A stretch of 64,000 bases of DNA from Pezizomycotina sp. ARF18 (GCA_002224055.1 AZLU01000008.1:248001-312000), one strand, 5' to 3'. Shown: positions 35,809 to 48,025, counted from the stretch's first letter. The notes: a model not told the origin generated them from the letters alone. Made by a program: numbers and translations.

Positions 35809-37281
35809 ATGGACGTATCATCCGACGAAATCCTACGCACGCAGCTCAATTCCTACATCGGCAGCCCACGAACCGCTCTCCCACGCCATCCTGCTGCATC
35901 TCGCTCCCCGTATTCGAGCACAACATCAAGCACTTCCACGATGCATTGTCGTCGCTGGGGAAGGGTATACGTTTAGGGCGCACTGTAAGACTCATAAGGT
36001 TCCAATTAACCCAAAATACTCCTTTCCATAGGTTTTTTTGCGAAATTGTTATCGTGGGGCTAATTTGTGCAACGAGCAGACAACCGAAGGCGTCCGCCTT
36101 ATGCTCGGTAACGGCAAGTACAAATCCGTCATAGTATTACACTACGCGAGATACGCGGGTTGGAATCGCTCGTTAAGGAAGGGGTCGTTGACGACGTAAA
36201 CACCCCCCCCCTCCCCCTTTCATCCTCCACAAAACACCTCCTTATACTACAAAAATCCAGTATCTGCAGCTAATATTCTACCCAAAAATAGATCCTCTAC
36301 GGCTCCCCCCGCCCCTCCTACATCGCCGAACTCTCCACCCTCTCATCAACCCTCTCCCCCGCGAACATATCCCTCTTAATCGACAACGAAGCCCAAATCC
36401 GGCTCCTACGCGCTCACCCCCGTCAACGGCGCAGGATCATGGCCCGTGTTCGTAAAGCTGGACGTGGGTTCCGGTCGCGCTGGCTTACCCATACCCTCCG
36501 AACAACTCACGAGCTTCCTAAAAGCAGTCGCGGACGCGAACGGGAAGGGTATTAGATTGCGAGGTTTTACATTCATGCTGGCCACAGCTACGGCGGTAAA
36601 AACGAGGATGACGCGAAGGGTTATTTAAAAACGGAAGTAGAGGCTGGTGTAGCTGTTGTGAGACGTGGAGGAAGATTGCTGATGAGAGCGGGAGTGATAG
36701 GGGGATTCAAGTTGAGGATATGATCATTTCCATCGGCGCCACGCCAACCGCACACGTTGTGTCTAACATCCACACCGACGCACTCCTAAAATTAAATGCA
36801 ACGGGTGAAGCGGAGAAGTGGGTATTCGAAATACACGCCGGAAACTTCCCCTGTAACGACCTGCAGCAACTAGCAACGGGCGTCCTCCCGCCCCCTCAAA
36901 CCCACCGGCAATAAATAAAGAACAACAGCTAGCACTAACCTAAACGCGGAAATAATTTCCGTATACGCTCACCGCAACGAAGCGTTAATAAACGCTGGTA
37001 CGCTGGCGATAGGACGGGAACCGGGACAGATAGACGGTTACGCGAGGATTAGGGGCAGGGAGCAGTGGGTCGTCGGTAGGATATCGCAGGAGCACGGTGT
37101 TTACGCTGGATAAGAACGTTAAGGAGGATCATAAGGTGGAGGAGAATTGAAGGTCGGGGAGCACGTTGTGCTTGATATACAGCATGCGTGTATTGCTGCT
37201 GCGGGTCACGATTGGTATTTCGTGCTGGATGGGGAGGAGAAGGCTAAGGATATTTGGTGGCCGTGGAGGGGGTGGCATTAA
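35809..37281 (+). CDS. D-serine dehydratase / D-threonine aldolase-like PLP enzyme (alanine racemase N-terminal fold)
   Basis: Fold-III PLP enzyme family (yeast Dsd1 type) that breaks D-serine to pyruvate and ammonia. The start at 35809 reads MDVSSDEILRTQLNSYIGSP, then CISLPVFEHNIKHFHDALSS and LGKGIRLGRT, an intron near 35985-36032, EQTTEGVRLMLGNGKYKSVI and LREIRGLESLVKEGVVDDV. An intron follows near 36197-36290, then SYIAELSTLSSTLSPANISL and LIDNEAQIRLL. The middle shows WPVFVKLDVGSGRAGLPIPS, LRGFYIHAGHSYGGKNEDDA, SIGATPTAHVVSN, FEIHAGNFPCNDLQQLATG, AHRNEALINAGTLAIGREPG and HVVLDIQHACIAAAGHDWYF, with the C-terminus DIWWPWRGWH and TAA at 37279-37281. The last block carries the H..C zinc ligands of Dsd1. 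The PLP lysine motif (usually HVKTHKT just before TEG) is not readable; the sequence gives LCNEQTTEG. Several frame changes. Confidence 0.8.
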
Positions 37282-37826
37282 GGGAGTTTTTTATGTTGGG
37301 GTTGGAGGGGAAAGGGGGAAAAGGGGTCTTCGTATCTTCGAAGTGGCAAAAAGACTAGCTGTGTATCAAGCAAGGCATTTATGATATATTCAAAGGTTTT
37401 TAAAATTGTATTGTTGTCGGGAGAAGAGAGATACATGTTAAAAGCGAAAGAGGGAATTTGCTAAGACAGGAAGGATGTTGCATGAGTAAGAAAAGCATGA
37501 CATACTAGTGTATAAACAGATAAACAGGCTACTTCGAGAGAATAATAAATAGGAGAGGGGAATACAAAAGGTGAAAGGGCTCCATAAAATTTAATTAAAG
37601 GACGAAAAGAAAGGATATTTTGAAAAAACAACATGAAAGGAGAGAAAATGAAGAAAAAAAGCCCCCGCCATGCTCACATTCAAAGAAAGCTATACATATC
37701 GTAATATATTGAAAAGAGAATAGCACATAAAGTACTACGCAGAAAAAAGAAATTCGCGACTCGTTTAAGAACTTTAGAAAGCTAAGAGATATCTTGGAGA
37801 AAGAAAAAGTTATACGAAAGGGGACA
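37282..37826. other. Convergent 3' region
   Basis: About 545 AT-rich bases between two genes that face each other. No gene seen. Confidence 0.35.
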
Positions 37827-40134
37827 TTAAATCCGCACACCGCAGAAGCTCCGGCCAGCACATGCACCGAGCCACTCCCCGGAGCCCTTAGTCCCATCGG
37901 AAGTGCTAGGGATAGAGTTCATGCCCGTGCCTAAACTCGGGGCCCAACTGAGGTTATTACTTCGTAGTCGCACCTCAGCTCGCCACGGGTTCCGCCAAGA
38001 CGGTTCCTGCTGGTGACCACCCTCTCGTCTCTCCGTGGGTAATTCCCCTGCGAGCCTTCGTGAAGCATATCCCACAGCAGTATCAAGCAGTCGTCGCCTC
38101 CGCCTGCCAGTAATCCTCGCCGGTAAGGGCACCACTCGATGCAGTTGATGTTCCCTGTGTGGCCTCGCAGCTCAATCAGAGCCTGCCCCGGTTGACGAAC
38201 GTCGAGGATCCGTACAACGTTAGACGCGTCGGAGAACGTTGCGAGAAGGTGTGATTCGTGTGGGGATGCTGCAGCACTAGGTTAGAAGTGGTGTCTCTCA
38301 TAAAGAAGGGATAAGCTTAGAACTTACCGGCCAAGCGTAAAAGTGGTGGTGGGCCCTGCAGGGTACTACCGGCCCGCCAGTTCCGCCGATGGAGTTCGGT
38401 CCTCCCGGGCTCGTCAAAGTACTCGGCGTCGATGGTTCCTTGACCGCCGGCTCGTATATGATCGTGCTGTGGTCCAGGCTTCTGAGGTCGAACATGCGCA
38501 CGCTGCCGTCCGCCCGCAGCTGGCGAAAACGTCAACGGAGCCGCTCATGAACCGGACATCGTACACTTCCTTATCGTGGGCGATGAGCTGCGTCTTGGCA
38601 GTCAGGGTCGGAATGTCCCATATCGTGCACGTGGTATCGATCGAGCTCGTGATTATTAGCGAGGGGCTGATTGGGTTCCAATCGAGGCTTGTGAGCGGAG
38701 CTGTGAAGTCCGTACTCTTCGAGTTGGAGAGTAGAGCGAGCTGGGAGAGTTTCTTCGCGGGCAGATCTTGCATCGCGGAGTTGGATCGGGAGGTGATGGA
38801 GTTGGTGGATATGGCGGCCGGGGCGGTGTTAGGTAGGGACCAGAGTCTGAGGTGGTCACCGGAGGTCGCCAGTAGGTCCGTCAGTGGCTTAGACTGAGTC
38901 GGCGGTTCCCACAGGATACGCGTTATAGGATATGTCAGGGTCGCCTCGGCGTATTTCTGGAACTCGATACTTGGCTCTCCTCTCGGGTACATCGTAGAAG
39001 GAATCTGGTTACTATACGGTTTGGCATTCAATATGGCAATCTGAAAGATTAAGTTAGCGTCTGCATACTAGGAAGTCTTCGTAAATATTGCTCGAGATGC
39101 ATACGTAATTATGTCCGTCCTCGCTATGGCTCCCAATTGCTACCCGACCCGCCCCGCTTTGCCCTGCGTACCAGCAGCAGCGGAACTCCCGTATATCGGC
39201 CACTTGCACCAGTCGACGGCGTACGTCGACCAGAGAGAATTCCATTGACTCCCCTTAGGGCCTTCTTTTAGCTGCATCTGCTGGTTCGACTGGGGCTGAA
39301 CGTCTCCGTAAGTGCCGGACATGCCCAGACCGCTGCCAGTGTATTGTTGACCTGGTATTCCGGAAGGCGACGTCGTTGTTTCTAACGGAAGGGCGGATGT
39401 GAGGAGGATGCTTGATGCTGGGAGGCTATCGGAAGGTACTTTGAGCTTGGGTCTCCACCCATGCTCGCGTTTGTATTGGTTCGGGAAAGGATCCCTGTGC
39501 TCTGCACCTGTGATCTCGTAGCGCTTGGGCCCTGGGAGTAAGCTTGGTAAGATTGCTGCTGCTGCAGAGGTGGCGACGAGTACTGCTGCTGCTGCTGCTG
39601 CTGCTGGTATTGTTGTTGCTGCTGCTCATCGGCGGAGAAGATCCGTACTCAGTGTAGCTCGACTGCTGCTGCTGGTGTCGCATTGGCTGCTGGATCTGGA
39701 TGCCCGACCCGTCGTCGCTTCGAAAAGTCATGGTCCTCTTCGCCGAATCCGACGGCTCGTACTGGTTGCTGTATCCGCCTTGGCTCGGGTGGGGGTGCTG
39801 CGGTTTCGTGGGGCTCTGGCGCAGGCCGGACGTTCATGCCTCCTCCAGGGTTTACGTGCATCACCGCGCTCGGATGCTGCTGCTGCTGGGACATGTAGTG
39901 GTGCTGCTGGGATTGGTTCATGTTTCCTACCGAGGAGGAAGCTGGTAATCCAATAGAAGATAGACTGTTAGCTGCCTGCACAACTGCATTCGCAGTCTGC
40001 TGCGGCTCCTGGTGATGTTCGTGGTGGTGGTGGTGGTGGTGGTGGAGGTGAGGGAAGCGAAATCCCTGCTTTGGATGCTGCTGTTCTTGAGGTTTCGATT
40101 GGTCTTGCTGGAATGGAAAGACATATAACAGCAA
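37827..40134 (-). CDS. WD40 protein, WDR68/DCAF7 (AN11/TTG1) homologue with poly-Q/His N-terminus
   Basis: Scaffold WD40 protein that in other eukaryotes binds DYRK kinases and DDB1-CUL4 ligases. The N-terminal half (39,400-40,134) is low complexity: a run of eight His encoded at 40023-40046, many Gln runs, and an FGEEDHDFSKRRRVGHPDP segment. The WD part begins QWNSLWSTYAVDWCKWP, then VAIGSHSEDGHNYIQIA, ATLTYPITRILWEPP, DLLATSGDHLRLWSLPNT, LTSLDWNPISPSLIITSSID and TTCTIWDIPTLTAKTQLIAH, DKEVYDVRFMSGSVDVFASC, GSVRMFDLRSLDHSTIIYEP, and the last blade NLSWAPSL..SGEWLGACAGRSFC ending GVRI at 37827. The TSSIDTTCTIWD..KTQLIAHDKEVYD block is the clearest family mark. Start uncertain: a good acceptor (TTCCAG) lies just after the Met at 40134. 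Introns near 38330 and 39040. Confidence 0.83.
40023..40046 (-). repeat. CAC/CAT microsatellite coding for His8
   Basis: GTG-repeat on the plus strand, read as eight histidines in the WDR68-like gene. CTG/CAG runs coding Gln lie in the same exon (around 39555-39630, 39880-39910). Confidence 0.8.
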
Positions 40135-40395
40135 ACAGAACAGATAATGACGAGCTCAAACCGTTATACTATCCTTAGCTGTATTCTTTCAAACATAAGG
40201 TATTCTCTTCTCCGTGACTATCGCGTGAAGAAAGAAAGAAAGGGGTGGCGGTGAGGGTGGTGATGATGATGTAGGAAAAGGGTCTGGATGGGCTGGGTTG
40301 GCAGTGGGGAAAAAATAAATTAATTTGTTCTAGCAGAGTGCGTGAGCGAGCGAGTGAGTGAGTTGGTTGGTTGGTGCCGCTTTTTGGTGTGAGCG

Positions 40396-40397
<2 letters not shown>

Positions 40398-40429
<32 letters not shown>
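40398..40429. repeat. A32 homopolymer
   Basis: Thirty-two consecutive A, one of the longest tracts here, in the WDR68-like/RPN2 upstream region. Confidence 0.9.
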
Positions 40430-40431
<2 letters not shown>

Positions 40432-40672
40432 ATTTAAAAAATAAAATAAAAATAACAACTAGCACAGCTTAGCTTGCTCGCAACTACTACTACGTTTGTT
40501 GAGGTTGAATATTTGGTGCTGAGTTATTCACGCCAAGAAGATAAACTGGGGAATATTTCAGTATAGGCGAGTTCCTTTTTTTTTTTTTTTTTTTCTTTTT
40601 TTTTTTGGGCTGGAGTGAGGAGAGAGAACTAGCACCGCGTCTTGCTAAGCTCAGTTTTGAACCACACACAAA

Positions 40673-40678
40673 TTATTA

Positions 40679-40710
<32 letters not shown>
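40673..40710. repeat. (ATT)n microsatellite
   Basis: About twelve ATT units upstream of RPN2. Confidence 0.9.
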
Positions 40711-40711
<1 letters not shown>

Positions 40712-41000
40712 TTCCCACTTTTCTTACTACCACTACTTGTATTTTTCATCCAATACTTTGTCCAAACCACTCACACTACCTCACCTTCCCCTTCCAAAAC
40801 CCCATACAAATATTACATATCACGATACTTGCATTTTTATTATCTATAATACCTCCTCTCCACCTTGTCCCCTCTTTACTTCTTCTTTTCTTCCTTCTCC
40901 TGAGCGACTAGCTCTATCCCCCTAGGTCCTTGCTTCAAAAAGGCCGCTTCAAAAAGGCCGCGCGTCGTCGAAGCCTTTCACTGACTGCCACACGGGGAAC

Positions 41001-41906
41001 ATGGTCGGAACTCTTACTTCCGCCGCCGGGCTTATCAGCCTCCTCGACGAAAATGTCACCGAACTACAAATCTACGCCCTCGAGAAGCTGGACGGGCTGG
41101 TGGGCCAGTTCTGGACGGAGATGGCAGATGCCATCCCCAAGATGTGAGAACAAGTTTTAAGCACTTTCTTTTTGCAGGTTATGGTAGAGCTCTTTTGCCT
41201 CTCGGCTAATACACATATAACTTCACCCCAATACAGAGAGACGTTGTACGAAGATGAGCGTTTCCCCAAACGCCAACTGGCAGCTCTGCTGGTATCGAAG
41301 ATCTTCTACCACCTGGAAGCTTTCGACGAGTCCATGAGCTTCGCGCTCGGTGCTGGGATCTCTTTGATATTGGAGCTAAAACCGAATACGTTGACACGAT
41401 AGTTTGTTCGTCCACCTCCTATAGCTCCAGCACCTTTGTCATAAGGTCCTCAGCAACAACTTCTACTCTGTTCTAACTAACGCCTGCCTTTCTTATTCAG
41501 CAAAATGCATCGACAAGTACATCTCGCTAGCCAGTCCCCCTCCGCCCTCCCCGATCATGCTCCCGCGCCCGCCGAAAAGACCGACCCCCGCCTCCAGGCC
41601 GTTGTCGAACGGATGTTCCGTACCTGCTACGACAAACGTGACTACAAGCCCGCCATCGGTATCGCCATCGAGAGCCAAAGGTTGGATGTTGTCGAGGAAG
41701 GGATACGCCTGGCTGGGAGCGCCAAAGGTCCTCGAAGGGGAAGGAGGTTGCGGGGACTCCGACAGAACCTGGAGAGTCGGCGGCGGAGCTTATGGAGTAC
41801 GTCCTTGACCTCGCACTGACCGTGGTACAGGAAATCAACCTTCGGGAAAAGGTTTGTCTTCGAATTACCTTCCATCACTACTGATTTACAGTGTATGCTA
41901 AACTTC

Positions 41907-41937
<31 letters not shown>

Positions 41938-44502
41938 CAGCTTCTTCGCCTCATTTTGGATATGTTCCTTCAGCAAGCCTCACCCGACTATTTCTCTATC
42001 AGCAAATGCGTCGTCCACCTTTCCGACCACAACCTTGCCGCCAAACTCCTCCGAGACCTTGTCGCTAAGGGCGACTCCGAATCACTCTTAACTGCCTACC
42101 AGATCGCTTTTGACTTGGACTCTTCGGCGAAGCAAGAGTTCCTGGAAAATGTGGCAGGCGACCTGCCGGGTGGGCTAACGAGAGTACGTCGGAAGGCAAA
42201 GGAGACGACCAGGAAGACGACAATGTGGTACAGGAGACCTCGAAACTTCTCCCGGGAACCTCCTCGGAGCTTGTGTCGAAGGCAGCTGCGGAGATGAACG
42301 AAAAATCTGCAAAGCATTTCGAATCCATCAGAAACATCCTGAAGGGGACCAAGACGATAGAACTGAACCTCGAATTCCTGTACCGGAACAATCACACGGA
42401 TATGCAAATCCTCAACAAGGTCAAGGATTCTTTGGAAGCTCGCAACAGTATCTTCCACTCGGCTGTTACCTTCGCGAACGCTTTCATGAACGCCGGAACA
42501 CTTGCGGATGGGTTTTTAAGGGCTAACCTGGACTGGCTTGGCAAGGCGGTGAACTGGTCGAAATTTACTGCAACGGCAGCTCTTGGCGTTATTCACAAGG
42601 GAAACCTCGGCCAAGGGATGAAGCTCCTTAACCCATACCTTCCACAATCCAGCGTAAGCTCCGGTAGCCCGTACTCACAGGGTGGGAGTCTGTACGCTCT
42701 CGGTCTCATCTACGCCAACCACGGAGAAGATGTCCAGCCTTTCCTACGGACGCAATTCAAGGGAACCCAGGACGAGATCGTTCAGCACGGTGGTGCTCTC
42801 GGATTGGGCGTTGCCGGCATGGCCACCGGAAACATGGAACTCTACGAAGACCTGAAGACTGTTTTGTGGACGGATAGCGCGGTCTCGGGAGAGGCCGTTG
42901 GTTTGGCTATGGGTTTGGTAATGTTGGGTACCGGCAACGACACCGCCCTAACGGAGATGAAGCAGTACGCTTCGGAAACCCAGCACGAGAAGATCATCCG
43001 CGGTCTCGCTCTCGGAATGGCTCTCGTCATGTACGGTCGCCAGGAGAACGCGGACGAGTTCATCCACAGGTTGCTCGACGAGGCGGATCCGATCATGAGG
43101 TACGGAGGTGTTCTGACGATTGCGCTGGCGTACTGCGGAACCGGCTCCAACAAGGCTATCAGCCAGCTCCTCCATATGGCGGTCTCCGATGTCAACGACG
43201 ACGTCCGCCGTATCTCCGTGCTCAGCCTCGGCTTTATCCTGTTCCGCAAGCCCGACGCCGTTCCCGCATGGTCGAGCTTTTGTCCGAATCTTACAACCCC
43301 CACGTCCGTTACGGTGCCGCACTCGCTCTCGGAATCTCGTGTGCCGGAACGGGTCTGGACGAGGCCATCGACCTGCTTGAGCCCATGATGAAGGACCCCA
43401 CGGACTTCGTCAGGCAAGGTGCCCTCATCTCGCTGGCGATGATCTTCGTCCAGCACAACGAGGCCATGAACCCGAAGGTCGCCGAGGTCCGGAAGGCTTT
43501 CGAGCGCGTCGTCAGCGAGAAGCACGAGGATGCCATGGCCAAGTTCGGAGCCGCCCTGTCGCTGGGCATCATCGACGCCGGCGGTAGGAACTGCACCATC
43601 GGCCTACAGACGGCCACCGGCAGCGTCGACATGCTCGCCGTCGTCGGCATGGCCGTCTTCACGCAGTACTGGTACTGGTTCCCGCTCACCCACTTCCTCT
43701 CCCTCGGCTTCCGCCCCACGGGCGTCATCGGCCTCAACGAAAACCTGGAGGTGCCCGACTTCCAGTTCTGGAGCAACACGAAGCCCTCCCTCTTCGACTA
43801 CCCACCCAAGCAGGAGGACGTCGCGGAGAAGGCGCCCGAGAAGGTTGCCACCGCCGTCCTCTCGACAACAAATAAGGCCGCCAGCGCGCCAGGCAGAAGG
43901 AGAAGAGGGAAAAGGGCGAGGAGATGAACATCGACCAGGAGCCGCACACGCCCGCCACCGCGACCGCGGACACGGCCATGGACATCGACGACGCGGAGGA
44001 AAACAAGAAGGAGGAGGAGTCCGCCAAGAAGAAGTCCGAATCCTCGGAACGTAAGAAGGCCAAGGAGACCGCGGGTTACAAGATCGACAACATGAGCAGG
44101 GTCCTGCCGGCGCAGCTCAAGTACATCAGCTTCCTCTCGGAGGGGAGGTATACCCTGTCAAGAAGGCACGTCACATTGCCAAGGGTTTCATTTTTTTGTC
44201 GTCTCAATTTTCATTTCATCCCTGGATTCTAACATTTATTTTTAGCCTACCGGCGGTGTCCTTCTGCTGGCGGACAAGACCCCCAACGAGCCTCAGAAGC
44301 TGCTCGAGATTAAGTCCAGGAACCCACCGCTCCTGCGACGAGTGCTAACGGGGCTAGCGGGTCGGGTGCCGGAGGAGCTGCCGCCGGTGCTACCACCGGC
44401 GGTGCTGCGGCCGCCGCGGCGGTACTTACCCAGGACGACGAGGAAGAGGCGCCAGTTCCCGAACCTTTCGAATACCACTCGGAGAACGAGGGAGACAGTT
44501 GA
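41001..44502 (+). CDS. RPN2: 26S proteasome regulatory subunit RPN2 (PSMD1)
   Basis: Largest base subunit of the 19S particle; a PC-repeat toroid that docks Rpn1, Rpn10 and Rpn13. The start at 41001 reads [40 protein letters not shown] and, after an intron (about 41146-41237), [20 protein letters not shown] and [21 protein letters not shown] second intron (41403-41500) precedes [16 protein letters not shown], and a third (about 41853-41940) has an A28 tract directly before its CAG. Then [20 protein letters not shown], a charged insert, and the PC repeats ([56 protein letters not shown]), [20 protein letters not shown], an acidic/Lys tail, [17 protein letters not shown], a Gly/Ala run and [11 protein letters not shown] with TGA at 44500-44502. 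One base seems missing in the C-run before ATGGTCGAG near 43268. Others lie near 42200, 43870 and 44160. Confidence 0.95.
41910..41937 (+). repeat. A28 tract inside an RPN2 intron, beside the 3' splice site
   Basis: The intron ends with GCTAAACTTCAG, T, A28, then CAG and the exon LLRLILDMF. The purine tract sits between the likely branch site and the acceptor, where pyrimidines are usual. Confidence 0.75.
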
Positions 44503-45786
44503 ATTACGGGGCGGTTTCTATAATTATCTTTCTTTTTCTCTCTTTTTATTCAATTTTACTTTGTGTACATGCTCGCGAAAGTCTCACTTCTATCATCGCT
44601 TTCTTCGGATTATTATCACTCAACCATTACCACCAAGGCAAATTATCGAAGACGATGGTAAGTAAGAAAGGGGACAAAACAATTAATATTATCATTTCAC
44701 TGCGGGTCCAAAAAAGCCAAAGAAAAAGATAAAGAAAAACAAGGCGAGGGAAAAAGTCTTTAGATCCTTTTTGCTTTCCTTAACCAAAATAAGATAATGA
44801 AATACAAATATCTTTATTCGTACATATACTATACCATTGTAATTTGCGCCCCCCCCCCTTTGTCTCCTTAGACGATGTCTCACGATCTGCTCGATAAGGG
44901 TGGTCGTACTGTGTAGTCGGTAGATTGTTGCCTTGCGAGACGCCAAAAGTGGAAGTGTGATGAGGGTATTTAATCGCTCGTACAGGAACTGAAGCGTTGA
45001 ATACCAAGTTTTCTAGGCGATCCTTGCTACTGTTGGATGTGACAACTTTGAATAAACCCGGGGGCGGTTTTCCCCTAAGTAATTTCGCAGCTTTTTCGGG
45101 GCTGTTGGAGCCGCAATGGAATCCTACCCGCCAATTTAGTTGCGCTAAACTCTAAGAGGGTCGAAGGCACACTACACTTTGCTCTTCTTCTCTCTTTGTC
45201 TCATGACTCTTTTTCTTTTCTTTCTTGTTAGCTTGCTTGCTTTGACCTTCGAATTTAGTAGAGATAAAAGGGAACTTTGTTCGAACTCCTAAGAAAAATC
45301 CTTAATAGATTACTTCCTCCTCACGCTCCACCTCTTTAGTAAGACCCGTGATCCCTTGGTTCTATTGTACTGCTTATTTATTATATAATTATTGTTGTTC
45401 CTCTGGGTCTGGTGTTTGCTGTGTTGTGTTGTGTGTTGTTTGTTTGTTTGCTGGGTCGTTTCTCGATCTTTAGACCTTTTTTTTTTTTTACCCAGCCTTA
45501 CGTATACCTTTTTTTTTTTTTCTTCAACTCTCTCTTTCTTCCCCCTCCTCTCTTCTCCTCTTTTTACTTGCTCCCATAGCCAGCTGTTCACCTTTCACCC
45601 CCCCGAATAAAACAATTTCTCATGGAACAAGGCTTGGACATATCACTCGTTTTCTTCTCTTAACCTTTGCCTACCCAGTATCATCCAACCTCCAACCCTT
45701 CCGGAAGAAGATAGTATACGATACATGACACGTCCCCCGCCCCTCCTCCCCTTCAGCAACAAAGACACCTCCCCGCAACCGCAAAC
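44503..45786. other. Intergenic region
   Basis: About 1.28 kb between RPN2 and the next plus-strand gene. C9 near 44851, T-runs at 45478-45490 and 45510-45521, and a CT-rich stretch from 45520 to 45600 that is likely the promoter/leader of the gene at 45787. No gene seen. Confidence 0.4.
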
Positions 45787-48025
45787 ATGCTCGCATCGCC
45801 GAAGCGGCAGTTCGCCCTCCCGCAGCTTCCGTCGTCGATGATCTCGCTGTCGCCAACGCAGCAGATTCACCGGCAACCGTCGGAGTACGAGCTCGCCATG
45901 CTGGACTCCATCAACGTCAACCCCTCCAATACGAATAACCCCGCTACGGCGTACGCACCGGGCTTCGGACAGCACTCGCAGTTTATCAACCAGCGGTACA
46001 TCTCCGGCCGCGGCGGCGGAAACCCCGTTACGGAACGTAAGAACGCCGTAAGAGCGCTGGAAAGGCAGGCGAGGGACATAGTATCGGAGCTACAGTTCCT
46101 CGTGACCAGCCAGGAACGTGCTCTTAAGCCGGGCAGCAATAACAGTAATAATATGGGGGGGAGTATGATGAGGAGGAAGAAAGTGTTAACGGTACGGCAG
46201 GCGAGGGATGGTATATTAGACGCCATGCAGAGTTTATTGGATGTTAAAGAGGCCGAAGAGAGTTTCTACGCGGAGGATGTAGCGGTTAGAGAGGGGCTTG
46301 TGGCGCAGGTGGGGAAGTGGGTTGAGAAGAGGGGAAGTTGGAGAAGGAGGTTGAGAGGATCGAGGGGGGAAGGAGGGGAGGGAGATGGAGGAGTTGAGGG
46401 GAGGGTTGAGGGGATTCAGGTATGTATACTATGAGAATGTTGTTTTGGTTCCTTGTGGGGGTTTTCTTCTGGTAGAAGGAGGAAGGTAGAAGGGGGAGGG
46501 TTTGGACTTTTTTTTTTTTTTTTTTTTTTTTTGTGAGGGTGGTGTATATTGACGATGATTACCAGGTGGAGATAAACTCCCACGAAGAATCCCTAAAGAA
46601 GCTCCGTTCGCAGCAGACGGACCTCCTCAAGCAGATATCCACGATACAAACAACCCTCGCCGCCAGGGCATCGAGCTACAACTCCGCCATACAGTCCCTC
46701 CACCGTACCGCGACCAACTTCCTGCAATCCCCTCGTCCCTCCTACCCGTCCAAAACCCAAAAACAACCGTCCCGCTCACGCCCGACGCGGCCGTAGACTA
46801 CTGGAACACCGAAAACAAAGCACTGAAAGAAAAACGTGACGCGGCGAAGGAGGAAGCCGCGGCGCTACGGGATGGGCTCGTGGTGTGGGACGAGTGCGTC
46901 GGTATGATCGACCGCTTCGAGACAGCGATGGCGAAGGAGCTCGCGGACGTCGTTGAGAAGAATACTGCTGCGTCGAGGAATTTAGTAGATTTGAACGAGA
47001 GCGAGGTACTCACGCCGACGGCGAGGAGGAGTATGGACCATTCGACGCCGGGGTCTAGTTCTGGCCGGAGCACGCCCACGTCTTCGTTCGCGAATAGGAT
47101 ACCGCGGCAGGGTATGGCGGCTTCGTCGCACTCTCGTAACGGGAGTTGACTAGTTCCGGTAGCACGTTTAAAGCTACTACTGCGGGCAGGTCGTCGCACA
47201 TGCCCGAGGAAGTAGCGGTGAAGTTAGTACGGGGTATCGATAAGACGATCGGGAAGTTAGAGGCGAATCTTAACGTGGCGGAGGACCGCGGGTGGACGTT
47301 ACTCGTGTGCTGTATCGGGGCCGAGCTCGATTCGTTCCGCGAGGCGCGGGAGGCGCTGATAGCGAATACGGGCATCGAGCCGCCGTCGCCTACGCGTCCG
47401 AAGGGGAAGGAGAAAGCGACGACGGTAGGGAGAATTTAATTCCGACGTCGGAGACAGACAGCGTTAGTAGTCCAGAACTACCCATGAAGGACCCCAAGAT
47501 GCAGCACGCGGGTACCTGGGAGACATCCGACGCCGAATCCGAGATCGACGACCCGGAAGCTTTATTCAGCAACGCGCACAGCTATATTACTACCGTCACC
47601 GCTACGAAAGACGACGACGTACAGCACATGTCACTACCATCCCGCGCGTACGCCAGATACAAGACGAGCTCGAGTACGCCGCCTTCGCATCATCCAGTAA
47701 CATCGGCGGTAGTGGTAGTACTGTATCGGCGAGTAGTACGTTCGTAAGGCGCATACCCGCGGACGTAACCTACAGGAGACCGTCGAGCGTTACTGGCGGT
47801 TCGTCGTCGCCGAGGAAGGGGATCAGTCCGCCGCCGCCGGGTATGAGGATCGACCCGGACGTGCTGGATAGTCCGCACAGCGCATTCCCACCCAACATTA
47901 CGAGCGATGTTTTGGGGAGCGAGCATAGTGCTTTTCCGCAGAGGAGGAACAGCGCTGATGCTGGGAAGGAGAGTACTAGCGGTGGGTTTGGGGAGGGAAG
48001 TGATTCGACGGTGAGGAGGGCGTGA
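45787..48025 (+). CDS. Coiled-coil protein, possibly Atg28-like
   Basis: The start at 45787 reads MLASPKRQFALPQLPSSMIS, then QQIHRQPSEYELAMLDSINV. The first domain has charged helices (TERKNAVRALERQARDIVSE, LTVRQARDGILDAMQSLLDV). An intron (about 46420-46564) contains T25 at 46508-46532. The next exon starts VEINSHEESLKKLRSQQTDL with a clear heptad pattern, then AVDYWNTENKALKEKRDAAK and WDECVGMIDRFETAMAKELA. Later comes MPEEVAVKLVRGIDKTIGKL and AEDRGWTLLVCCIGAELDSF, then a Ser-rich tail ending FGEGSDSTVRRA at 48025. The RGWTLLVCCIGAE..FREAREAL block reminds me of Atg28-type proteins of filamentous fungi, but I am not sure; a cytoskeletal or septum protein is an alternative. Frame changes near 46330, 46740, 47150 and 47440. 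Confidence 0.6.

Larger units (their letters stand above)
40135..41000. promoter_or_regulatory. Upstream region of divergent WDR68-like gene and RPN2
   Basis: Holds both promoters. Contains A32 at 40398-40429, T-runs at 40573-40606 and a pyrimidine-rich leader at 40720-40925. A tandem AAGGCCGCTTC-type direct repeat lies at about 40938-40960. No nonamer-type proteasome control element was identified by eye. Confidence 0.35.

Noticed and set aside
40398-40710. Simple repeats as a CRISPR-like or centromeric array
   Set aside because: They are homopolymer and ATT microsatellites without spacers or a higher-order unit.
42842-43525. 227-residue open frame on the minus strand
   Set aside because: It is the antisense of RPN2, whose plus-strand product is unmistakable; the frame is a codon-bias shadow.
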